Assembly: GCA_017446125.1 (NCBI GenBank)
Contig: JAFSRL010000037.1
Coordinates: 1-5,122 of the forward strand
Source of the DNA: Lachnospiraceae bacterium
Lineage (GTDB): Bacteria; Bacillota; Clostridia; Lachnospirales; Lachnospiraceae
Direction of reading: 5' to 3'
DNA length: 5,122 bases
A model generated the notes under the pieces. The model did not search any database. It saw only the letters and a list, made by a program, of their open reading frames with translations, and had not been told where the DNA came from. Positions 1-5,122 of this stretch are shown here, piece after piece. The first letter of the stretch is position 1, and each line of letters starts with the position of its first letter. The position numbers and the translations under genes were made by a program.

Positions 1-101
1 GTATCGCCCACGCGCTTGCGGTGCGTGACACGCTCCACAATGCGGCGGTCGGAGTGGATGTCTGACTCCGCGGCGATGGCAGCCTCCGTGGATTCAAAGG
101 G
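1..101 (-). pseudogene. fbp: Continuation of fbp past the TAG, running off the window
   Basis: Reading on in the fbp frame after the TAG gives 33 further codons with no stop. They start PFESTEAAIAAESDIHSD and end near VTHRKRVGD at the window edge. This resembles the family C-terminus, where the Bacillus enzyme as I remember it reads SHQPFESREEAI and, further on, NRKRVMDTD. There is no frameshift: the homology resumes at the codon immediately after TAG. The stretch is therefore the C-terminal part of fbp, separated from the rest only by one stop codon. It is either a dead remnant, the normal end of the protein if UAG is decoded, or normal coding sequence behind a sequencing error. I see no start codon with a ribosome binding site that would let it be translated independently. 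It extends beyond base 1. Confidence 0.85.
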
Positions 102-1865
102 CTAGTGCGCCGCAAGAATCAATCCGTAGGAATTGTAGATCAAGGTATAGCCCGCAATGCCGGTTTCCTTCTGGTATGCCTTGGAAAAGCCGCCGTCGAT
201 GACAAAGAGCTTGCCGTTACACTTGACGGGATTCTCCCCGTCTTTTTCTTTGACCGGCACATGACCGTTGACGATGTGGGCGTCCTTTTTCCCGTCAAGA
301 CCGAATTCCTTTAAGATCCGGTCAATGACCTCTTCCTTTTCATAAAGCTGATAGTACGGATTCTTTCCCTCGCTGTGCGTTTCCTTTTCCGCGAGGAAGT
401 ACCGCTCAAAGGTTGCCATCTTTTTCTTTCCAAAGAGCGGGGAGTCCTCGTGCAGCCAGACCCACCACATGAGGGCCCTGCCTTTTTCCCGCTCCTCCTC
501 GTCCACGGCAACAAAGCCCTTGCGGATATAGTTCTCCAGCGCGTCATAGAGCGCCTTGCCCTTATAGGTTTTTCCGTAGAGTGTCACCTCGCGCAGCGAA
601 CCGTCCTTGTTCATGGGGACGCAGCCGTGATACAGAAGGTTATTGTTATAGACCTTGTAGAGATTACCGCGCCTAAGCAAGAACTTCATGTGCTGCTGCA
701 GCTTCTCACAGGAGACGAAGGCATGCTGCAAGCGCTCTAAGATATCCGCCTCCTGTTGCGTGAAGGCGTACGGATTCTTAGGGTCAAGCGTGGGGAAGTT
801 CATATCAAGCATCTTGTAGGTGTTTCGTCCAAGCTTCAACGTCCCGTTCTTAAAGTCAATCCGGTGTAAGAGGTTTCTGTCGTTCATTTTGTATTCCGGA
901 TGACGCTTGATGAGCTGGCCTTCCGCCTTAAACTGCAAAATGGAGATCGCTTTGTGAATCTTTAAGTTGATTTCCATTTCCCTGGCATCCGTTGTGTTAT
1001 TGCCCTTGAGCTTAAAGCAGGAGCACGGGTCGCCCTCGTAATTGCCCATGGCATAAGAGGCGAGCGGAAGCAGGTTGATTCCGTAGCCGTCCTCTAAAAT
1101 ATCCAGGTTTCCGTATCGCGCACAAATCCGGATGACATTACAAATACAGCACAGCTCTCCGGCGGCGGCGCCCATCCACAAAACATCGTGGTTCCCCCAC
1201 TGGATGTCAACGGAGTGGTACTCCATCAAACGGTCCATAATAATATGGGGACCGGGGCCTCTGTCGAAGATATCGCCCACAATGTGCAGGTGGTCGATGA
1301 CAAGACGCTGGATGAGCTCGCTTAAAACGATGATGTAGTCACCCGCGCGGTTGAGCCGTATGATGGTGTCTAGAATGGATTCGTAGTAGGATTCTTTGTC
1401 AGAAACATCCTCGCGCTCCATTAAGAGCTCTTCCAGAACATAGGCGTATTCCGCGGGCAGCGCTTTACGCACCTTCGAGCGCGTGTATTTTTGCGACGCG
1501 CCCCTGGCGACCGCAATCAAGCGGTAGAGCATGACCTTATACCAGTCATCGATCTTTTTTTCCTCTTTTTGCACCAGCCGGATTTTTTCCTCCGGATAGT
1601 AGATGAGCGTGGCAAGCGACTGTTTGTCGCTTTGGGAAAGTGTGTTCCCGAAGACATCATCAATCTTGTGACGAACAGACCCCGAACCGTTTCGCAACAC
1701 ATGCGAGAACGCCTCATATTCCCCGTGAACGTCCGTTAAGAAGTGCTCCGTGCCCTTGGGCAGGTTCAAAATGGCGCTCAGGTTGACAACCTCCGCGCTT
1801 GCCGTGGCGATGGTGGGGTACTGCTCGGATAAACGTAACAAAAAACGCTGCTCCAACGGTTTCAT
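102..1865 (-). CDS. fbp: Fructose-1,6-bisphosphatase, class III (cut by in-frame TAG)
   Basis: Cytoplasmic gluconeogenic enzyme that hydrolyses fructose 1,6-bisphosphate to fructose 6-phosphate and phosphate. The 587-aa product carries the metallophosphatase motifs of the class III family: D45-x-H47 in FLTDVHGEYEAF, GDIFDRG with D198 and D201, and WGNHD at 223-227. A late NGHVPVK motif and the GFSKAYQ...GIAGYTLIYNSYGL block follow. I start it at the ATG at 1863-1865. An upstream in-frame ATG at 1899-1901 would add 12 residues, but MKPLEQRFLLRLSEQYPTIA matches the N-terminus of Bacillus Fbp as I remember it, and a Shine-Dalgarno sits correctly for the inner ATG. From memory, family members are about 640-670 aa, so the TAG at 102-104 removes a substantial C-terminal part. 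Homologous sequence continues in the same frame beyond it (see the entry for 1-101). Identification is very secure. Whether the gene is functional is open. Confidence 0.95.
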   Translation of the reverse strand: MKPLEQRFLLRLSEQYPTIATASAEVVNLSAILNLPKGTEHFLTDVHGEYEAFSHVLRNGSGSVRHKIDDVFGNTLSQSDKQSLATLIYYPEEKIRLVQKEEKKIDDWYKVMLYRLIAVARGASQKYTRSKVRKALPAEYAYVLEELLMEREDVSDKESYYESILDTIIRLNRAGDYIIVLSELIQRLVIDHLHIVGDIFDRGPGPHIIMDRLMEYHSVDIQWGNHDVLWMGAAAGELCCICNVIRICARYGNLDILEDGYGINLLPLASYAMGNYEGDPCSCFKLKGNNTTDAREMEINLKIHKAISILQFKAEGQLIKRHPEYKMNDRNLLHRIDFKNGTLKLGRNTYKMLDMNFPTLDPKNPYAFTQQEADILERLQHAFVSCEKLQQHMKFLLRRGNLYKVYNNNLLYHGCVPMNKDGSLREVTLYGKTYKGKALYDALENYIRKGFVAVDEEEREKGRALMWWVWLHEDSPLFGKKKMATFERYFLAEKETHSEGKNPYYQLYEKEEVIDRILKEFGLDGKKDAHIVNGHVPVKEKDGENPVKCNGKLFVIDGGFSKAYQKETGIAGYTLIYNSYGLILAAH

Positions 1866-1872
1866 AACGGAT

Positions 1873-1880
1873 TCCTTTCT
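1873..1880 (-). promoter_or_regulatory. Ribosome binding site of fbp
   Basis: On the minus strand the sequence reads AGAAAGGA, with AGGA seven bases before the ATG at 1865-1863. This spacing supports the inner ATG over the in-frame ATG at 1901-1899, because the site lies downstream of that outer codon and could not serve it. Confidence 0.8.
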
Positions 1881-1946
1881 GTTTGCTGAATATTTGGTCA
1901 ACTATGTATCAACTTTATCACAGATATGCGTAAAATGGGAGTGTTT

Positions 1947-1976
1947 TTGACAAAATAAAGTCCCTTAGAGTATCAT
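1947..1976 (+). promoter_or_regulatory. Sigma-A-type promoter of mutS
   Basis: A perfect -35 TTGACA (1947-1952) is followed after 18 bp by TATCAT (1971-1976), one mismatch from TATAAT. Transcription would be expected to begin around 1983-1985, only about 10-12 bases before the mutS ATG at 1995. It is the only strong promoter-like pair I found facing mutS, and mutS has no co-directional gene upstream in this window, so it probably drives mutS-mutL. The start site is a prediction from spacing. Confidence 0.75.
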
Positions 1977-1994
1977 AAAATTTACGGCAAACCC

Positions 1995-4685
1995 ATGCAA
2001 TTAACGGAAACAGACTACGAAAACCTGTCGCCCATGATGCGGCATTATATGGAAATGAAGGCGCTCTATCCGGACTGTATTTTGTTTTACCGGTTGGGCG
2101 ATTTTTACGAGATGTTTTTTGATGACGCGCTCATTGTTTCCAAGGCGCTGGAGCTGACGTTGACGGGAAAGGCGTGCGGCTTAAAGGAGCGTGCGCCCAT
2201 GTGCGGCGTGCCGTTTCATTCCGCGGAAACATACTTAAACCGCCTGGTGTCTTTGGGTCATAAGGTGGCAATCTGTGAACAGGTGGAGGATCCCGCACAG
2301 GCGAAGGGCATTGTGAAACGCGACGTCATTCGTGTGGTGACACCGGGAACGAACCTAAACATTTCCTCCCTACATTCCGACGAAAACAACTTCCTTCTTT
2401 GCGTTTATGACTCCGCAGAGGGCGCGGGAATCGCATACGCGGATGTCACGACGGGCGCTTTTTTCCTAACCCAGTGTGACACGTCAACCTCCGTCTTTGA
2501 CGAGGTCATGCGGGCGGCGCCGAAGGAGCTGATTTGCAACGACGCCTTCCTCATGCGCCTGAATGCGAATCCTGTCGCAAAGGAGCGTCTGCAGTGTCCG
2601 GCACAGGCGTTAAAGCCGCATGATTTTGACGATCACAATGCAAGGGAAGTGTTGAAAAAGCAGTTCCATATCCTGCACCTGGACGGGCTGGGCATCGAAT
2701 CATTTTCCTTAGGGATTCTTGCCGCGGGAGCGCTTTTAAATTATCTGAAGGAAACACAGAAAGCGGAGTTAAAGAACATTACGCATGTCACCCCCTATGT
2801 GAGCGGGCATTTCATGCTTTTGGACACCTCCACAAGAAGAAACCTTGAGCTTACGGAAACGATGCGGGAGAAGGAAAAGCGCGGTTCTCTTTTCTGGGTG
2901 TTAGACAAAACAAAGACCGCGATGGGGGCAAGGACGCTAAGACGCATGATCGAGCAGCCTTTGATTGACAAAGAGGCGATTGAGATGCGCTTGAATGCCG
3001 TGGAAGCGCTCATGACACATTCGATTGTGCTGGACGAACTGAGGGAGTATTTGACACCCGTTTATGATTTTGAACGCCTGATGGGCAAGATCATTTACCA
3101 GACGGCGACACCCAGGGATTTGCTTGCGTTTTCCGCCTCCGTGAAGATGCTGCCGGCACTGCGCATTGCGCTGTCTGACTTAACGGAGGATAAGGAGCTG
3201 TTCCGCCTGATCAAACAGATGGATCCGCTGCAGGATTTATATGCCTTAATCACCAATGCCATTTCGGAGGATGCGCCGCTTGCGGTGAAGGAAGGCAAAA
3301 TCATTAAAAGTGGCTATCACAAGGACATCGACCGGTACCGGGAAGCGGACACGAAGGGGAAGCAGTGGATTGCGGAACTGGAGGAGAGCGAGCGGGAACG
3401 CACCGGAATCAAAACCCTCAGAATCAAGTTCAGCAACAACTTCGGCTATTCCTTTGAGGTTACGAATTCGCTTCTGGATAAGGTTCCCAAGGATTTCATC
3501 AGGAAACAGACCCTGACCAACTGCGAACGTTTTACGACACCGCGCTTAAAGGAATTGGAGGATGAAATCCTAAACGCACAGGATAAGTTAAATCGTCTGG
3601 AATATGAATGCTTCTGCATGGTGCGGGATGCGATTGCGGCAGAGGTGAAGCGGATTTTAGAGACCGCAAACGCGGTCGCGCTTTTGGATGTCTATGCGTC
3701 CTTAGCTTTTGTCGCGGAAAAGAACCACTATGTGAAGCCGGAAATCACAACGAACGGAAGCATCAAAATCAAGGGCGGCAGGCATCCGGTCGTGGAACAG
3801 ATGATGACGGGAACAAACTCCGCGCAGATGTTCATCGAAAACGATGCCTTTTTAGACAACGCAAAGCATCAGATTGCAATCATTACGGGTCCCAATATGG
3901 CGGGAAAGTCCACCTATATGCGACAGTGCGCCCTGATTGTTTTGATGGCGCAGATGGGCAGCTTTGTCCCGGCACAAAGCGCATCTGTCAGTCTGTGTGA
4001 CAGGATTTTTACGCGTGTGGGTGCGTCCGATGACCTTGCAAGCGGGCAGTCCACCTTTATGGTGGAGATGAACGAGGTCGCGAACATCTTACGGAACGCG
4101 ACGAAGGACTCCCTTCTGATTCTGGACGAAATCGGGCGCGGGACAAGCACCTACGACGGACTCTCCATCGCCTGGGCGGTCATCGAGCACATCGCGAACC
4201 GGAATTACCTGGGTGCAAAAACTTTATTTGCGACACATTATCATGAACTGACGGAGCTGGAAGGGAAAATTGATAATGTGATCAACTACTGCATCGCGGT
4301 GAAGGAAAACGGTGACGACATCGTATTTTTGCGCAAGATCATCAAGGGCGGCGCGGATAAGAGCTACGGCATCCAGGTGGCGCATCTTGCCGGCGTGCCT
4401 GAGATTGTGATCGACCGCGCAAAGGAGCTGTTGGGAGAGCTTACGGATTCCGACATCACGTCGCATATCGCGAAGATTGAGGTTAAGAACGTCGATGCGG
4501 CAAAGCAAAAGACAAAAAACGCGGTCCCTGATGAAGTGGATTTGAACCAGATGACCCTGATGGATACCGCAACCGATGAAGACGTTTTGAAGGAACTGAA
4601 GGAAATCGACATCCAGTCGATGACACCGCTGGATGCATTAAACACCCTGTACCGGTTGCAGGGAAAGATCAAAAACCGGTGGTGA
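1995..4685 (+). CDS. mutS: DNA mismatch repair protein MutS
   Basis: Mispair-recognition ATPase that binds mismatches and small loops after replication and recruits MutL. The 896-aa protein has all expected parts. The N-terminal domain carries the Phe-x-Glu reading motif F37-Y38-E39 in RLGDFYEMFF. Connector, lever and clamp regions follow (about 135-580). The ATPase domain has Walker A G632-T640 (GPNMAGKST), the DDLASGQSTFMVEM signature (from D679), Walker B D711-E712 and the ATHYHE block with H748. The C-terminus has a possible beta-clamp motif Q852-M-T-L-M and a terminal helical segment (TPLDALNTLYRLQGKI) like known tetramerisation tails. It is slightly longer than the roughly 850-860 aa of E. 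coli and B. subtilis MutS, partly through about ten extra N-terminal residues and a charged linker near 820-850. The ATG at 1995 is the first start possible after an in-frame TAA at 1956-1958. It has no Shine-Dalgarno. ATG codons at 2034 and 2037 are alternatives, but they would lose the conserved SPM and also lack a ribosome binding site. Confidence 0.98.
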   Translation: MQLTETDYENLSPMMRHYMEMKALYPDCILFYRLGDFYEMFFDDALIVSKALELTLTGKACGLKERAPMCGVPFHSAETYLNRLVSLGHKVAICEQVEDPAQAKGIVKRDVIRVVTPGTNLNISSLHSDENNFLLCVYDSAEGAGIAYADVTTGAFFLTQCDTSTSVFDEVMRAAPKELICNDAFLMRLNANPVAKERLQCPAQALKPHDFDDHNAREVLKKQFHILHLDGLGIESFSLGILAAGALLNYLKETQKAELKNITHVTPYVSGHFMLLDTSTRRNLELTETMREKEKRGSLFWVLDKTKTAMGARTLRRMIEQPLIDKEAIEMRLNAVEALMTHSIVLDELREYLTPVYDFERLMGKIIYQTATPRDLLAFSASVKMLPALRIALSDLTEDKELFRLIKQMDPLQDLYALITNAISEDAPLAVKEGKIIKSGYHKDIDRYREADTKGKQWIAELEESERERTGIKTLRIKFSNNFGYSFEVTNSLLDKVPKDFIRKQTLTNCERFTTPRLKELEDEILNAQDKLNRLEYECFCMVRDAIAAEVKRILETANAVALLDVYASLAFVAEKNHYVKPEITTNGSIKIKGGRHPVVEQMMTGTNSAQMFIENDAFLDNAKHQIAIITGPNMAGKSTYMRQCALIVLMAQMGSFVPAQSASVSLCDRIFTRVGASDDLASGQSTFMVEMNEVANILRNATKDSLLILDEIGRGTSTYDGLSIAWAVIEHIANRNYLGAKTLFATHYHELTELEGKIDNVINYCIAVKENGDDIVFLRKIIKGGADKSYGIQVAHLAGVPEIVIDRAKELLGELTDSDITSHIAKIEVKNVDAAKQKTKNAVPDEVDLNQMTLMDTATDEDVLKELKEIDIQSMTPLDALNTLYRLQGKIKNRW

Positions 4686-4686
4686 G
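4678..4686 (+). promoter_or_regulatory. Ribosome binding site of mutL, overlapping the mutS stop
   Basis: GGTGGTGAG overlaps the last mutS codons and the TGA stop. GGTGG (4678-4682) is one mismatch from GGAGG and lies seven bases before the mutL ATG at 4690. The overlap and the 4-base gap suggest translational coupling of mutL to mutS. Confidence 0.6.
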
Positions 4687-4689
4687 AAC

Positions 4690-5122
4690 ATGGCCGGAAT
4701 TCAAATATTAGACCAGCATACCATTGACCAGATTGCCGCGGGCGAGGTGGTGGAGAACCCGAAGTCCGTCGTGAAGGAGCTTGTGGAAAACGCAATCGAC
4801 GCGGGCGCCAAGGCGGTGAGCGTGGAAATCCTGGACGGCGGAACGTCCTTCATCCGTGTAACGGATAACGGCGCAGGAATTGCCGCGAGGGAGATCCGCA
4901 CGGCGTTTTACCGCCATGCCACCAGCAAAATTACGGGCATTGAGGACTTGGAAACCGTTATGACGCTGGGCTTTCGCGGGGAGGCGCTTTCCTCCATCGC
5001 CGCGGTGTCCGAAACCGAGGTGGTAACGAAAACGCCGGACGCCTTGACCGGCATCCGTTACTGCATCAACGGAGGGGCGGAAGCTTCCGTTGAAGAGGTG
5101 GGCGCGCCGAACGGGACCACGA
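4690..5122 (+). CDS. mutL: DNA mismatch repair protein MutL, N-terminal part
   Basis: GHKL-family ATPase that is loaded by MutS at a mismatch and directs strand incision and excision. The 144 codons present cover the start of the ATPase domain with its expected motifs: IAAGEVVENP, the KELVENAIDAG helix with probable catalytic E30 and metal-binding N34, DNGAGI at 59-64, RHATSK at 75-80, GFRGEAL at 94-100, and GAPNGTT at the edge. The numbering is one higher than in E. coli MutL, where the catalytic residue is E29. N23 stands where E. coli has Arg (ERP); I do not take this as damage. It follows mutS by 4 bases and is presumably co-transcribed from the promoter upstream of mutS. The C-terminal dimerisation domain, which in organisms lacking MutH usually carries the endonuclease site, lies outside the window, so incision activity cannot be judged. 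Confidence 0.97.
   Translation, partial: MAGIQILDQHTIDQIAAGEVVENPKSVVKELVENAIDAGAKAVSVEILDGGTSFIRVTDNGAGIAAREIRTAFYRHATSKITGIEDLETVMTLGFRGEALSSIAAVSETEVVTKTPDALTGIRYCINGGAEASVEEVGAPNGTT

Larger units (their letters stand above)
1866..1994. other. Divergent fbp/mutS intergenic region
   Basis: This 129-bp AT-rich spacer separates the two divergent genes. It contains the fbp ribosome binding site and the mutS promoter. No convincing sigma-A promoter pair is visible for fbp on the minus strand: a TTGTCA (1953-1948) lacks a -10 at suitable spacing, and the GATAAA and GATACA hexamers further down lack a good -35. A 6-bp direct repeat TCAACT occurs at 1898-1903 and 1909-1914, 11 bp apart. No terminator, riboswitch or small gene is apparent. 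Confidence 0.7.

Noticed and set aside
375..740. Open frame of 121 aa on the plus strand inside fbp
   Set aside because: It lies wholly opposite the conserved Fbp coding sequence, has no recognisable domain, and is explained as an antisense shadow.
1925..1953. Possible fbp promoter on the minus strand starting with TTGTCA at 1953-1948
   Set aside because: At 17-18 bp spacing the -10 would be CGCATA or GCATAT, too far from TATAAT to call.
3608..4000. Open frame of 130 aa on the plus strand within mutS in another frame
   Set aside because: It overlaps the highly conserved MutS ATPase region, and its composition looks like an out-of-frame translation.
4364..4795. Open frame of 143 aa on the minus strand across the mutS-mutL junction
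   Set aside because: It lies antisense to two conserved genes, is low in recognisable protein features, and has no promoter or ribosome binding site that I can see.
1..5122. A novel defence, mobile or otherwise undescribed system
   Set aside because: All coding capacity is accounted for by fbp, mutS and mutL, and the only intergenic gap is 129 bp. No repeats, integrase, transposase or unknown gene is present.

Overview
The window suggests a Gram-positive, Clostridia-like bacterium, probably of the Lachnospiraceae type, with intermediate GC. The evidence is a long class III fructose-1,6-bisphosphatase (the Bacillus/Clostridia type) and Firmicutes-like MutS and MutL. The taxonomic placement is inferred from remembered family resemblance, not from a search.

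Layout: (i) 1-1865, minus strand, is fbp, the gluconeogenic class III fructose-1,6-bisphosphatase. Its reading frame is cut by a TAG at 102-104. The same frame continues open past the TAG to the window edge (bases 101 to 1) and still encodes recognisable Fbp C-terminal sequence. (ii) 1866-1994 is a 129-bp divergent intergenic region. It holds the fbp ribosome binding site and a near-consensus sigma-A promoter (TTGACA, 18 bp, TATCAT) pointing at mutS. (iii) 1995-4685, plus strand, is a complete mutS encoding 896 aa. (iv) 4690-5122, plus strand, is the first 144 codons of mutL, which starts 4 bases after the mutS stop and runs off the window.

mutS and mutL form a mismatch-repair operon: MutS recognises the mispair and MutL couples recognition to excision. 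fbp is a divergently transcribed metabolic neighbour with no evident functional tie to repair.

No mobile element, CRISPR array, RNA gene or unknown system is visible. The two points worth attention are the amber codon inside otherwise intact fbp (nonsense mutation, sequence error, or UAG read as an amino acid) and the apparently leaderless, Shine-Dalgarno-free start of mutS.
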